A DNA stretch of 64,000 nt, taken from NCBI GenBank assembly GCA_023151115.1, contig JAKLJP010000037.1, forward strand, positions 1-64,000, given 5' to 3'. Shown piece after piece: positions 8,046 to 17,107 of the stretch. Origin of the DNA: Anaerolineae bacterium (GTDB lineage Bacteria; Chloroflexota; Anaerolineae; 4572-78; J111). A program made the position numbers and the translations under genes. Under the pieces are notes generated by a model. That model saw only the letters and a list, made by a program, of their open reading frames with translations, made no database searches and was not told where the DNA came from. Positions within the stretch are counted from its first letter, which is position 1. Each line of letters starts with the position of its first letter.

Positions 8046-9680
8046 TTACAGATTAGGTTCAACAGGCGCGTCGGCGCGGTGAACGAGAACGTCAATGGTT
8101 AAAGCCAGCGCAGCGCCGTGAATGGCCTTGAGCACAGCCGTTTTTACGGTCGAGGCAGCATCAACAATACCGGCCCGCTCCAGGTTCACCACCTGGCCGC
8201 GAACCACATCAAAGCCGGCCCCGGACCCGTCTTGACCAATCTGGGCCAGCGCTTCCTCGGCGGAATAGCCGGCATTGCTCAAAAGGGTGCGGAGGGGGGC
8301 TTCAACCGCTTTGAGCAAAATGGTGTAAGCCACCCGTTCGTCGGCGCATTGTGCCCGGCGCACCTTCTCCTGTAAAACGGGCTTGCATTTTAGCAAGGAC
8401 ACGCCGCCGCCGGGGACCACCCCCTCGCGGAGCGCACCCCGCATAGCTTCCGCCGTTTGTTTAGCCAGCTCGGTGCGGGCTTCCACCGCTACCGGAGACA
8501 GCCCGCCGACCCACAACACGGCTACGCCGCCGGTCAATTTGCCCAGCCGTTCTTGCAAACGCTTCCGCTCGTTGGCCTCCTGGGCCTGCGCCAAAGCCGT
8601 GCGCAATTCGGCGATGCGCCGGCGCAGTTGGCGGGAGTCGCCTTTGCCCCCAACCATGCCCAAATAATCCTTATCGGCCCACACCCGTCGAGCGCGCCCC
8701 AAATCCTCCGGCTGAACGGCGGCCAGGGTGTCGCCCGCCTGAGCCAGCAAGAGGCGGCCTCCGGTTAAGATCGCCAGGTCTTCCAACTCCTGATGGCGAG
8801 TTGGCGAGGTCATCGCCGGGGCTTTGACCGCAATCACCCGGACTCGCTCGCGGTTGGCCGGCGTTAAAAGCACCGCCAGGGCTTGTTCAGAAATACCGGC
8901 CGCCACTAGCAGCAAGCTCTTTATTCCGGCGCGGAGGGCCATGGCCAACAGAGGGACAACCTCTTGAGCTTCCCGTATCTCCAAATCGGTGAGCAAGATC
9001 AGCCCATTTTCCAGGGAAACTTTGCCGGACGGATGACCGGCCATAGCCCGGCTGAAAAGGCCGCCTGACCAGTACGAACCCTCGACGTACTCTCGCTCCA
9101 ATTCCTGGCGGCGTCCGGGGCGAATCTCCAGCCGGCCCTCTGCACCAATCATATCGAAGATCTCGCCCAACATTTTTGCCAGAGGCGGGTCGCCGCAGAG
9201 GGTCTCGGCCAGGCCAGCCAGTTGCGCTTGTCCTTGCAACTGAAGGGTCAGACGATTTAATTCAGCACAGATGAGTTGGGCCGCCTGTTCCAGGTGCCGC
9301 CGCAAGCTCATGGCGTTCCCGCCGGCGGCAATGTAGTGGAGACCCTGGTTATAAATGGATTGGAACAGCACCGCGGCCGTTGCTGTTCCATCACCCGTCG
9401 TCTCATGCACCTGCCAGAGCATCTGGCGCAGATACATCGCCCCCACATCTTCGCTGCGTTGGGGGAGCATGAGGATGCGGCGGGCGATGACAGCGCCGTT
9501 GTCTAACAGTTCAAGCTCATTTTTTTTGGCCTGGCTTTCATTGACCACCAAACGCGGCAAAGGTCCCAAAGTTGGGCTAATGGCCTTAACCAATTGATTG
9601 ATGCCGCGCTGGAAACCGCGTGAGGCTCTCGGCTGAAAAACAACGCCAGGGTTTTGCCACTTCTTTAAAGGTTGGGTCAT
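8046..9680 (-). CDS. Divergent GroEL-like chaperonin paralogue lacking the hydrolytic Asp
   Basis: A 544-residue protein collinear with GroEL. The nucleotide-binding motifs LLDNGAVIAR (equivalent of Asp52) and TTGDGTATAAVL (Asp87) are kept, as are EGVVPGGGVSLL and AGIVDAASTVKTAV near the end. The region aligned without gaps to E. coli 374-416 reads ELAKQTAEAMRGALREG, placing Gln where GroEL has Asp398, the residue needed for ATP hydrolysis. The GGM tail is absent. It may therefore bind ATP but hydrolyse it slowly or not at all; this is inference from the alignment. The open frame extends upstream over a repeat element, but MTQPLKKWQNPG at 9680 matches the chaperonin N-terminus. It is not paired with groES; it follows a GH127 gene. 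A housekeeping groEL probably exists elsewhere. Confidence 0.82.
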   Translation of the reverse strand: MTQPLKKWQNPGVVFQPRASRGFQRGINQLVKAISPTLGPLPRLVVNESQAKKNELELLDNGAVIARRILMLPQRSEDVGAMYLRQMLWQVHETTGDGTATAAVLFQSIYNQGLHYIAAGGNAMSLRRHLEQAAQLICAELNRLTLQLQGQAQLAGLAETLCGDPPLAKMLGEIFDMIGAEGRLEIRPGRRQELEREYVEGSYWSGGLFSRAMAGHPSGKVSLENGLILLTDLEIREAQEVVPLLAMALRAGIKSLLLVAAGISEQALAVLLTPANRERVRVIAVKAPAMTSPTRHQELEDLAILTGGRLLLAQAGDTLAAVQPEDLGRARRVWADKDYLGMVGGKGDSRQLRRRIAELRTALAQAQEANERKRLQERLGKLTGGVAVLWVGGLSPVAVEARTELAKQTAEAMRGALREGVVPGGGVSLLKCKPVLQEKVRRAQCADERVAYTILLKAVEAPLRTLLSNAGYSAEEALAQIGQDGSGAGFDVVRGQVVNLERAGIVDAASTVKTAVLKAIHGAALALTIDVLVHRADAPVEPNL

Positions 9681-9688
9681 TTTTAGTA

Positions 9689-9813
9689 ATAGCTCACCAG
9701 AAAAGTTTTTGCTCTGAGAAGATACGCGTTGCGTATTGCGTGTTGCGTAAATTGAACGGAATACGCAACACGCAATACGGCTTTGATGGAAAGACCTTAT
9801 CTGGATACCTATA
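9689..9813. mobile_element. MITE-like element, copy 2
   Basis: Left end ATAGCTCACCAGAAAAGTTTTT and right end (complement) TATAGGTATCCAGATAAGG are imperfect terminal repeats. The core 9727-9779 is a hairpin of TTGCGTA/TTGCGTG heptads. It fills the gap between the GroEL-like start and the GH127 stop. Confidence 0.65.
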
Positions 9814-11742
9814 TCAGGAGGTGCAGGCCCGCAGCCAGACGCGCATCGCTCCCGGCTCGCGGTTGTCCCAGGCATAATAGGGGATGGCCGTAATGGGCGC
9901 GGGCCGGGTGTCCGGCGGCTGGGGACGGTACAGGGTGTCCTCCCAATCCGTGTCAACCATCGCTGCCGCAGTGCCGCGCAAGACGACAACCCCGCCCAAG
10001 AGGTCAGGCTCGACGTGGCTGCTTAAATCTGCCGTAGAGGGTAACACCAGGCGATGCAACGGCTCGGTCTGGTCACATTGTTCCAGGCAGTAGATGAGGG
10101 GGCCGCGCCGAAGGGCAATATGGCCCTGATCAACCTGCACCTCTGGATGGGCCGACAGCCGCTCAACCGGCATGGGCAAATCGAGCGTGACTACATCGCC
10201 GGGTTGCCAGAGGCGCTCCAGCCGGGCGTAGCCCTGCTCCAGCCGGTCTGCCAGATTGACCGTCTCGCCATTGACCCACACGCCGGCCGAACCACACCAG
10301 CCGGGGATACGCAGCCGCAGCCCAAATGTGGCCGGCTGCTCCGGGTTGACCTGGATGGTCACTGTTCCATCCCAGGGGTAGTTGGTTTCCTGGCGCAAGG
10401 TTATGGTCTGCCCCCCAACCGATAACCGGCCCGTACTCTGAATATAAAGATGGACAACGGCCTCGGTCTCACTCTGAGCGTAGATATACTCGCCTAACGA
10501 AGCAAACAGGCGGGCCAGGTTGGGCGGGCAGCAAGGGCAGGGGAACCAGGGCTGGCGGTGGTGATGCCCGCTGCTCGCCAGGGGGTTTTCATAAAAGAAA
10601 TGTTGGCCGTCGCTGGAGATGGCGCTCAGCACGCTGTTGTAGAGGGCCAGTTCGAGGATATCGGTATAGCGCCGGTTGCAATCCAATTGCAGGATGCGCT
10701 GCGCCCAAAAGATCAGGCCGATGGCGGCGCACGTTTCGGCGTAGGCGCTTTCGTTGGGCAGGTCGTAATCGCTGGTGAAGCCCTCATTTTGGCCCGATGT
10801 GCCAATGCCGCCGGTCACGTATATCCGTTTGCTGGTCAGATGTCGCCACAGGCGCTCGCAGGTCTGGTGGAGGCTGGCATCACCATATTCACGGGATAGA
10901 TCCATCATAGCGGAATAGAGATACATGGCCCGGACGGCGTGTCCAACCACTTCGTCCTGCTCTCGTACCGGGCGATGGGATTGGTTGTATTCATAAGTTC
11001 CGGCCCAAAAATTGGCCGGGTCGTCGCCGCGCTCGCGGGCTTCCTGGTCAAAGTAATGGGGTTGGCGGCCGCGCTCATCTATAAAGTAACGGCTCAGTTC
11101 CAGGTAACGCTGCTCGCCGGTGGCTCGATGGAGCTTGACCAGGGCCAGCTCGATTTCGGGGTGGCCGCAGTAGCCCCGCTTCTGGCCCGGCTCAGGACCA
11201 AAGATAGCGGCGATATGGTCAACGTAGCGGCAGACAACATCCAACAAGGTGCGCTTGCCGGTGGTCTGGTAATGGGCTACCCCGGCCTCGATCATGTGGC
11301 CGGCGCAGTAGAGTTCGTGCCAATCGCGCAGGTTTTTCCAGCGATTGTCGGGATCAACCGTAGTGAACCAGGTGTTGAGGTAGCCATCGGCGTGCTGCGC
11401 CTGGGCAATGACGGTGATCACTTCATCCACCAGGGCCTCAAGTTGGGGATCGGGGTGCGTGGCCAGGCTGTAACTGGCCGCTTCAAGCCACTTGGCTACA
11501 TCCGAATCCCAGAACATCACGGGGGTTCCGCCCCACCCTTTGCGCGAGGTAATCTCCGGGCCGGGCTGCCAGGTAGGCCGGAAGGCGTCAATCCGCCCGG
11601 TTTGGAGACATTGCCGGTAGATATGGGGGATGGTGCGTTCTCGATTGACCCGGAGCTTGGGGGTCCAGAATGTATCTTCAATTGTCACCCGCGTAAAGGG
11701 AACCGGGGTGAAGGTAGGTGATAATAGCCTAAGCTTATCCAA
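9814..11742 (-). CDS. Glycoside hydrolase family 127 (beta-L-arabinofuranosidase-like)
   Basis: A 642-residue (alpha/alpha)6-barrel enzyme of the GH127 (former DUF1680) family, which releases beta-L-arabinofuranose with a zinc-bound cysteine nucleophile. The expected residues are present: Glu320 in NEGFTSDYDLPN, Glu336 and Cys338 in SAYAETCAAIG, and Cys404-Cys405 in PWFPCPCCPPNLAR, matching the Glu and Cys set of HypBA1 in order and spacing. No signal peptide, so it is cytoplasmic and acts on imported oligosaccharides. The start is TTG with AGGAGG about 10 nt upstream; no ATG fits. It is the enzyme gene of an operon with a sugar-binding lipoprotein and two permeases, which suggests an arabinose-containing oligosaccharide as the imported substrate. 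Confidence 0.92.
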   Translation of the reverse strand: MDKLRLLSPTFTPVPFTRVTIEDTFWTPKLRVNRERTIPHIYRQCLQTGRIDAFRPTWQPGPEITSRKGWGGTPVMFWDSDVAKWLEAASYSLATHPDPQLEALVDEVITVIAQAQHADGYLNTWFTTVDPDNRWKNLRDWHELYCAGHMIEAGVAHYQTTGKRTLLDVVCRYVDHIAAIFGPEPGQKRGYCGHPEIELALVKLHRATGEQRYLELSRYFIDERGRQPHYFDQEARERGDDPANFWAGTYEYNQSHRPVREQDEVVGHAVRAMYLYSAMMDLSREYGDASLHQTCERLWRHLTSKRIYVTGGIGTSGQNEGFTSDYDLPNESAYAETCAAIGLIFWAQRILQLDCNRRYTDILELALYNSVLSAISSDGQHFFYENPLASSGHHHRQPWFPCPCCPPNLARLFASLGEYIYAQSETEAVVHLYIQSTGRLSVGGQTITLRQETNYPWDGTVTIQVNPEQPATFGLRLRIPGWCGSAGVWVNGETVNLADRLEQGYARLERLWQPGDVVTLDLPMPVERLSAHPEVQVDQGHIALRRGPLIYCLEQCDQTEPLHRLVLPSTADLSSHVEPDLLGGVVVLRGTAAAMVDTDWEDTLYRPQPPDTRPAPITAIPYYAWDNREPGAMRVWLRACTS

Positions 11743-11804
11743 AGTTGTTATTCCTCCTTGAGTTTAAGCACTTGCGGCGCTAATAGGGATAATCCTTTAG
11801 CGAT

Positions 11805-11895
11805 AATTGTGAATTGTGAATAATGAATAGTGAATTGTGAATGATGGGCTTATTATTTTGTTAACAATTAACGATTGGCAATTCACTCTTCACAA
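11805..11895. repeat. Heptad array hairpin (GTGAATT units)
   Basis: Five successive units of 7 nt (GTGAATT, GTGAATA, ATGAATA, GTGAATT, GTGAATG) are followed after a spacer by partly complementary AATTCAC-type units (AACAATTAACGATT, CAATTCACTCTTCACAA). It lies just past the stop codon of the MalG-type permease. Confidence 0.75.
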
Positions 11896-11900
11896 ATTAA

Positions 11901-12806
11901 TTAGCCTTTCAGCCCACTCATCACCACGCCTCTGATGAAGTAACGTTGCAGGAAGAAAAAGAGAATAATCACCGGCAGCGTCATTGCTGTGGAAGCGGCC
12001 ATCAACAGATGCCATTGGTTGCGCATGACGCCCCGAAATGCGGACAGACCCAACGCAACGGTGAGATTGTCGGGCGAACTGAGATAAAGGACGGGGCCGA
12101 TAAAATCGTTCCAGGTGTATAAGAAGGTAAAGATGGCTACTGTAATGAGGGCCGGTTTGCTCAACGGTAGCATAATGCGCCAATAGATGTCAAATTCACT
12201 ACAGCCGTCAATCCGGGCGGCATCGGATAGCTCTTTGGGCAGACTGCGGAAGAATTGGCGAAAGAGGAAGATATTGAAGGCGCCACCGCCAAAAAAGAAA
12301 GGCACCGTCAGGGGCAGGAAGGTATCTACCCAACCCAGACGGCTAAACATTACAAAATGAGGCACCATGACCACAAAATAGGGCAGCATCATGGTAGCCA
12401 GGACCACGCCAAACCAAAAATCGCGACCGGGAAATTCGATGCGGGCAAAGCCGTAGGCGCAAAAGGAGGCGGTCAAGAGAATGGCGATTTGATTGAGCGC
12501 GGCAATGAACATGGTATTTTTGAAATAGATGTGAAACGGTTTAACGGTCAGCGCTTCATAGTAGTTTATCCAACGGATAGGGTCGGGAATCCACTGGGGA
12601 GGATATTGAAACACTCTTTGCTCTAGCTTGAGCGAACTACTCACCAACCACAAAAAGGGCAAGAGCATCACCACCGCGACGGCCAGCAGCAGCAACCAAA
12701 CAAACAGCCGCCACCATTTCTCACCGTCGCTCAGAAAGTTCATAACTGAGCCGGAGCTTCGTCGGGAGGCTTGGGGAAGTGAAACAGTTTTATTTAATGC
12801 ACTCAT
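11901..12806 (-). CDS. Sugar ABC transporter permease, MalG type
   Basis: A 301-residue inner-membrane permease of the carbohydrate uptake (CUT1) family. About six hydrophobic segments are visible, and the EAA loop reads [21 protein letters not shown], the contact site for the ATPase. The ATG at 12806 lies 1 nt past the upstream stop and has GGAAG 9 nt before it; an in-frame ATG 9 nt upstream has that GGAAG too close. It is tightly coupled to the MalF-type gene. No ATP-binding subunit is encoded nearby, so the complex probably uses a shared ATPase encoded elsewhere, as many CUT1 systems do with MsmK/UgpC-type proteins. Confidence 0.9.
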   Translation of the reverse strand: MSALNKTVSLPQASRRSSGSVMNFLSDGEKWWRLFVWLLLLAVAVVMLLPFLWLVSSSLKLEQRVFQYPPQWIPDPIRWINYYEALTVKPFHIYFKNTMFIAALNQIAILLTASFCAYGFARIEFPGRDFWFGVVLATMMLPYFVVMVPHFVMFSRLGWVDTFLPLTVPFFFGGGAFNIFLFRQFFRSLPKELSDAARIDGCSEFDIYWRIMLPLSKPALITVAIFTFLYTWNDFIGPVLYLSSPDNLTVALGLSAFRGVMRNQWHLLMAASTAMTLPVIILFFFLQRYFIRGVVMSGLKG

Positions 12807-12807
12807 C

Positions 12808-13767
12808 TTAAACATCTTCCTGATAGTAAACCTGGCGGCCCACCGTTTTAAACACCAGCCAGGTCATAACCATAATGACAAAAAAGAGCACCCAGGACAG
12901 GGTGGCGGCATAGCCCATTTCCAGAAACCTAAAGCCGACTTGATAGAGGTACAAAACAAAGAAGAGGGTGGCATTTTGAGGCCCGCCGCCGGTCATAATC
13001 AGAGCGGCGGTAAAAGCCTGGAAAGAGCCGATGATGCCGATAACCAAGTTAAAAAAGATGGTGGGTGACATAAGCGGGATGGTGATGTGGCGCAGTTGGG
13101 CCAAGCGCCCGGCCCCATCAATTTTGGCCGCTTCGTACAGAACTTCGGGAATGCCCTGCAACCCGGCTAAAAAAATAATCATCGGTGCGCCCACGTTCCA
13201 CAGGCTCATCAAAATAAAGGCCGGCATGGTCCACTCCGGCTCTTGCAGCCAGGCAATTTTAGGCAAGCCCAGATAACGCAGCAAGATATTGAGCAAACCA
13301 AACTCGGTATTAAAAATCCAGGACCACAGCACCGCCGCGGCGACAACGGGCATAATACTGGGCAGATAGTAAATGGTCCGAAACAGGGCAATGCCGCGTA
13401 TTTGCTGATTTATCAACAAGGCCAGGCTGAAACTGACGATCAAGCTAAGCGGCACTGAGAAAACGGTATAAATCGTGGTCACTTTGAGCGCTTGCCAGAA
13501 GAGCTTATCTCCTCCAAGCCTTAAAATGTTGCCCAGACCGTTATAGCGGGCGGGGGAAATCAAGTTCCAATCGTGGAAAACCAGCCAGACAGCGGTCAGG
13601 GCCGGTATCAGCACCCAAAACAAGACCCCCAGGATAAAGGGACTGATAAAGATATAGCCTAGCAGCGTCCGTCTTCCGCGCAGGGTTCTGAACCAATGGA
13701 CGGCCTTCGTGATTGAGTATCTATGTAGAGGAAATTGGAGTTCTGATAAATTTACCCCTTTATCCAT
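12808..13767 (-). CDS. Sugar ABC transporter permease, MalF type
   Basis: A 319-residue membrane permease, partner of the MalG-type protein. The first transmembrane segment follows [16 protein letters not shown], a typical CUT1 N-terminus, and the EAA loop is [20 protein letters not shown]. The ATG at 13767 ([10 protein letters not shown]) is chosen because AGGGAGA precedes it at good spacing; longer versions of the frame run through the palindromic repeat at 13795-13876. It lies between the binding protein gene and malG in the usual order for such operons. Substrate is inferred from the adjacent GH127 enzyme to be an arabinose-containing oligosaccharide. Confidence 0.9.
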   Translation of the reverse strand: MDKGVNLSELQFPLHRYSITKAVHWFRTLRGRRTLLGYIFISPFILGVLFWVLIPALTAVWLVFHDWNLISPARYNGLGNILRLGGDKLFWQALKVTTIYTVFSVPLSLIVSFSLALLINQQIRGIALFRTIYYLPSIMPVVAAAVLWSWIFNTEFGLLNILLRYLGLPKIAWLQEPEWTMPAFILMSLWNVGAPMIIFLAGLQGIPEVLYEAAKIDGAGRLAQLRHITIPLMSPTIFFNLVIGIIGSFQAFTAALIMTGGGPQNATLFFVLYLYQVGFRFLEMGYAATLSWVLFFVIMVMTWLVFKTVGRQVYYQEDV

Positions 13768-13794
13768 AAAAATCTCCCTAAAAATTGCTCTATT

Positions 13795-13876
13795 CATGTC
13801 ACGGCGAGACCGAAGGTCGAAGCAGTCTCCAGGCCGCAATCCGGGGATTGCTTCGGCCTGCGGGCCTCGCAATAAC
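13795..13876. repeat. Palindromic element at the binding protein/permease junction
   Basis: GCGAGACCGAAGGTCGAAGCA pairs imperfectly with TGCTTCGGCCTGCGGGCCTCGC. The outer CATGTCACGGCGAG end relates it to the GTCATTTCGA family. It separates the highly expressed type of gene (binding protein) from the permease genes. Confidence 0.7.
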
Positions 13877-13939
13877 GCTTGAATAGTTACGCGCTAAAAA
13901 GCAAGGCAAGCCTTGCACTCCTGACTTTCATTACCGACT

Positions 13940-15409
13940 TTAGCTCTTCTTCAGCTCAGCCTCCAGGATAGCATTCACTTCCGGTACAACTGCAACCAAC
14001 GCCTCTTCCGCCGTCTGATCGCCGACAAAGACGCTGTCCAGGGCGGGGTACAAAACCGAGGTCGCCTTGGTCCACCCTGGCGGCATGTAGAGGACCTGAC
14101 CATATTTGGGTATAAATTCGGTTATCAACTGTTCATAACCTTCGGGGTGGATGCCGTCGCCAGGCGCCTTGCGCAAGGTTAGCCATTTCTGCCTGCCTTC
14201 GTCGGTCATCAAGGCGGTTTGGCTGGGCAGCCAGAGGCCAATTTTGAGGAATTGGAGTTGGTAATACTCGGTAGCCAGGAATTTCACCCACTGCCAGGCT
14301 TCTTCGGGCTGCTTTGTTCCGGCAAAAACGGAATGTAAGTGCGCCTGCATGGTCGTAGCCGGCTGTTTCATCTTGGGCAGTACGGCCGTGCCCAACGTGA
14401 TTTTGAGTTCGGTCAGCCAGGATAGCGCCCACGAACCATCTACCGCCATCGCCAGGTAGCCACCCTCGAGCATCTGCGGAACGTCGCTGGTCTCCGAGCG
14501 CTGGAAGACCGAGGCAAAGGGCATCACTTGATGTTTGCCCATTAAGTCGGCGACATTCTGGATGGCCTCGATGGCTTCGGGCTTGTCGGCCACCACCAAG
14601 CCGGTTTCACGGTCAACCCAATCGCCGCCATTACTAATCATAGCTGCATGCAAGGGAATCCACCAGGTGGGCCAGTGGATACCCCACCGTTTGACGTTGT
14701 TAACATCAAAGCCGCTGTCGCCGGGGTGTTTGCCGTTGTTGTCTACCGTCAACTGCGTGGCCACTTCCAGCAGGTGATCCCAATCCCAGGCTTTGGCCGG
14801 GTCATTACTGGGTGGCTCAATCCCTTCTTGTTCAAAAATATCGGCGTTGTAATAGATGTGCGGCGCTACCCAACACGAACCGATGCCGTACCATTGACCG
14901 TTGAAGGTGCAGCGCTGCGTTTCCTGCGGCTCGATGAAGTAGCCTTCTTTGCCAATCACCGGATCGCCTTTAACCCGGTCGGTAATATCCAGCAAGACCG
15001 CATCACGGGCGAACGTGGTAAAAATATCGCTGCCAATAAAGCCGGTATCGGGGGGCGTTCCCGCCGCAGCCATTGACAAAATTCTGTCGTTGTAAGCGTT
15101 GGTGTCGGGAATATGAACCCACTCCATTTTGATATTGGGGTTCTCTCCCTCGAACACCTTCATCGCCGCTCGCACTCCTTCGTCCTCCTGGGTTGCGCCC
15201 CACCCGGAGAAAGAGATCGTTACGACTTCGGGGGCAGGGGCGGCAACTTCAGAAGTGGCGGCGGCAGCAGCAGGCGCTTCCGTGGCGGCGGCCTCGGCTG
15301 GCTGTTCTGGCGCTGGCGTTGCTGCCCCGCAAGCGGTTAACCACGACCCGACGGCTGCTCCGGCGGACAAGGTCAGAAAATAGCGGCGCGTCAGTTTTTT
15401 ATCTTTCAT
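13940..15409 (-). CDS. Sugar ABC transporter substrate-binding lipoprotein (Tat signal)
   Basis: A 489-residue extracellular solute-binding protein of the CUT1 family. The N-terminus LTRRYFLTLSAGA has a twin-arginine motif and is followed by the lipobox LTAC, so it is probably exported folded by Tat and lipid-anchored. An Ala/Pro/Glu-rich linker (about residues 28-62) leads to the binding fold, with motifs such as ISFSGWGATQEDEGVRAAMK, DVPQMLEGGYLAMAVDGSWAL and TKQPEEAWQWVKFLAT. AGGAGA precedes the ATG at 5 nt. It is the first gene of the operon with MalF, MalG and GH127. The ligand is inferred to be an arabinose-containing oligosaccharide. Confidence 0.92.
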   Translation of the reverse strand: MKDKKLTRRYFLTLSAGAAVGSWLTACGAATPAPEQPAEAAATEAPAAAAATSEVAAPAPEVVTISFSGWGATQEDEGVRAAMKVFEGENPNIKMEWVHIPDTNAYNDRILSMAAAGTPPDTGFIGSDIFTTFARDAVLLDITDRVKGDPVIGKEGYFIEPQETQRCTFNGQWYGIGSCWVAPHIYYNADIFEQEGIEPPSNDPAKAWDWDHLLEVATQLTVDNNGKHPGDSGFDVNNVKRWGIHWPTWWIPLHAAMISNGGDWVDRETGLVVADKPEAIEAIQNVADLMGKHQVMPFASVFQRSETSDVPQMLEGGYLAMAVDGSWALSWLTELKITLGTAVLPKMKQPATTMQAHLHSVFAGTKQPEEAWQWVKFLATEYYQLQFLKIGLWLPSQTALMTDEGRQKWLTLRKAPGDGIHPEGYEQLITEFIPKYGQVLYMPPGWTKATSVLYPALDSVFVGDQTAEEALVAVVPEVNAILEAELKKS

Positions 15410-15444
15410 TACATTCTCCTTTGAATTTAATTTACATGGAAAGA

Positions 15445-15553
15445 TATAGTCCTCTAGAAAAGTTTTCGCCAGAGGCAGAGTAGCAAGGTAGCATGCAGCA
15501 GCCTGCTACCTTGCTACCTGATTACAGGAAAAAAACTTTTATAGACATCTATA
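15445..15553. mobile_element. MITE-like element, copy 3
   Basis: This is the clearest copy. TATAGTCCTCTAGAAAAGTTTT (left) and the complement of AAAACTTTTATAGACATCTATA (right) are 22-nt terminal repeats. The core GTAGCAAGGTAGCA / TGCTACCTTGCTAC forms a tight hairpin with the same 7-nt units as copy 1. Confidence 0.7.
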
Positions 15554-15820
15554 CTTCAAATAGTGGGTAAATTATACAACTATTTCGGTAAGTTAAGCGT
15601 CCTTGCAAGCGTCATAGACACCCCTCCTTTGATTAAACCCAAAAGTCTAAATTTAGCTTTTTGGCCGCTTGCACCTCCTTTCAGTTGGATAATTGTTTGT
15701 GAGGTGAAATTGCTTGAAGTATAATTTTAGGCCACTGTGCTTTGGCCTTATTTTTTAACTATAACAGAAATTTTTGGCGTTGTCAGCACTTTCCCGACTT
15801 GCAGACGACTCAGAGGCGAC
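15554..15820 (+). other. AT-rich upstream region of the receiver gene
   Basis: No gene is seen. A CATAGACACCC sequence at about 15609 resembles a single degenerate end of the MITE-like family. TAGGCC...GGCCTTA followed by TTTTTT (15728-15756) is a weak hairpin with a T run on the plus strand and could be a terminator or attenuator ahead of the receiver gene. Neither is certain. Confidence 0.35.
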
Positions 15821-17107
15821 ATGGAGAGAGAAAGATTGGAAACTAACTTAAAACTGGTCTGGTTTACCCGCCAGTTGCGGACGGCTTTGGTTTCGCTGTT
15901 TGACCCTGCGGTGATTCGGCACAGTCCTTTGGTGGAGTTGTTTGAAGCAGAACGACGCCGCAACCCCATGTTTGCCTTGCAATACATCCTGCTCAATGCC
16001 ATCGAGGCCCTGAAACCCACCGAGAGCATGCCGCCCGGCTCAAGAAACTGGCGGGTTTACCAAATCCTCCGGCGGCGCTACTCTGAGCAGGCCACGCAGC
16101 GGGAAGTGGCTCTGGAACTTGGCCTGGGGCTGCGGCAGATGCAGCGCGAGGAAAATTTGGCGCGGCAAACCCTGGCCGAGTATCTGTGGAGCACATACCG
16201 GCTTGAAACCCGGGTCAAAAACTTGCCGCTGCCGGCGCAACCGGCGGCAGCGCCGCCTACGCTGGAAGTGCATGTGCCTTCACCCAGCGAAGAGCTTGAA
16301 AGATTGAGAGAAACTGTTCCGGCCCAACTAACCGACCTGGAGGCGGTAATTCGAGAAGCCTTGAAAACCATGGGGCCATCGCTGGCTGCATTAGGCGTGT
16401 CGGTAGCCTACAAAGTGGAAGAAAATCTACCCCGCGTCTGGTCCAGAGGACCGGTGCTGCAACAGGCGCTGGTCAGCCTGTTCAGCCTGGCTATTCGTTC
16501 TGCGCCGGGAGGAGAGGTCTACCTTCAACCCCAGGTAGATCCCCAGCAGGTGGCCCTGTTACTACAGACCAGAGCCGCCGCCCAGCCGCCTGCGTCCCCG
16601 TTCAGAGACCCGGCCAAATCTTTGCAAACGGTGGAGCAGCTCATGCAATTGTGTCGAGGATCGTTGGAAATCATCTCCGAGGGCAAGGCGGGCCAGCCGT
16701 TTGCCGCCAAAATCACCCTGCCGACCCTGGAACAGGCTACCGTCCTGGTCATTGACGACAATGCCGATACCCGGCAACTTTTCCGGCGTTACCTGTCGGG
16801 CCGCCATTATCGCTTTGTGGGTGCAGCAAGCGCGGAGGAAGGGCTGGCCCTGGCCCTGGAGTTAAGGCCGCAGCTTATTGTGCTCGACGTGATGATGCCG
16901 GGCCAGGATGGCTGGGCTTTGTTGGGGCAGTTGCGCGAGCATCCTCAAACCGACCATATTCCGGTTATCGTCTCCACCATCTTGCCGCAAGAGGATTTGG
17001 CCCTTGACTTGGGCGCCGCCGATTTTATCCGCAAGCCGGTCAGCCAGGCAGCGTTGTTGTCGGCTCTGGATCGCCAACTGGCCCCGGTATCGCCAAAACC
17101 TTCGTAA
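15821..17107 (+). CDS. Response-regulator-like protein: HTH-like N-terminus, degenerate ATPase-like middle, C-terminal receiver
   Basis: A 428-residue protein of unusual order. Residues about 70-110 contain VYQILRRRYSEQATQREVALELGLGLRQMQRE, split here as an HTH resembling sigma region 4. The middle (about 180-310) looks like a histidine-kinase ATPase fold (LQQALVSLFSLAIRSAPGGEV) but lacks recognisable G1 and G2 boxes, so ATP binding is doubtful. The last 120 residues are a receiver with the DDN acidic pocket, phospho-acceptor Asp356 in IVLDVMMPG and Lys405 in IRKP. The start at 15821 has GAGG upstream and avoids an implausible N-terminal extension. The 3' end overlaps convergently by 68 nt with the hybrid kinase on the other strand. 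Target is unknown. Confidence 0.7.
   Translation: MERERLETNLKLVWFTRQLRTALVSLFDPAVIRHSPLVELFEAERRRNPMFALQYILLNAIEALKPTESMPPGSRNWRVYQILRRRYSEQATQREVALELGLGLRQMQREENLARQTLAEYLWSTYRLETRVKNLPLPAQPAAAPPTLEVHVPSPSEELERLRETVPAQLTDLEAVIREALKTMGPSLAALGVSVAYKVEENLPRVWSRGPVLQQALVSLFSLAIRSAPGGEVYLQPQVDPQQVALLLQTRAAAQPPASPFRDPAKSLQTVEQLMQLCRGSLEIISEGKAGQPFAAKITLPTLEQATVLVIDDNADTRQLFRRYLSGRHYRFVGAASAEEGLALALELRPQLIVLDVMMPGQDGWALLGQLREHPQTDHIPVIVSTILPQEDLALDLGAADFIRKPVSQAALLSALDRQLAPVSPKPS

Noticed and set aside
9681..9989. N-terminal extension of the GroEL-like frame
   Set aside because: It runs through the MITE-like element and into the GH127 gene in another frame; the chaperonin homology begins at MTQPLKKW (9680).
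13768..13872. N-terminal extension of the MalF-type permease
   Set aside because: The extension is translated from the palindromic repeat; a good Shine-Dalgarno precedes the ATG at 13767.
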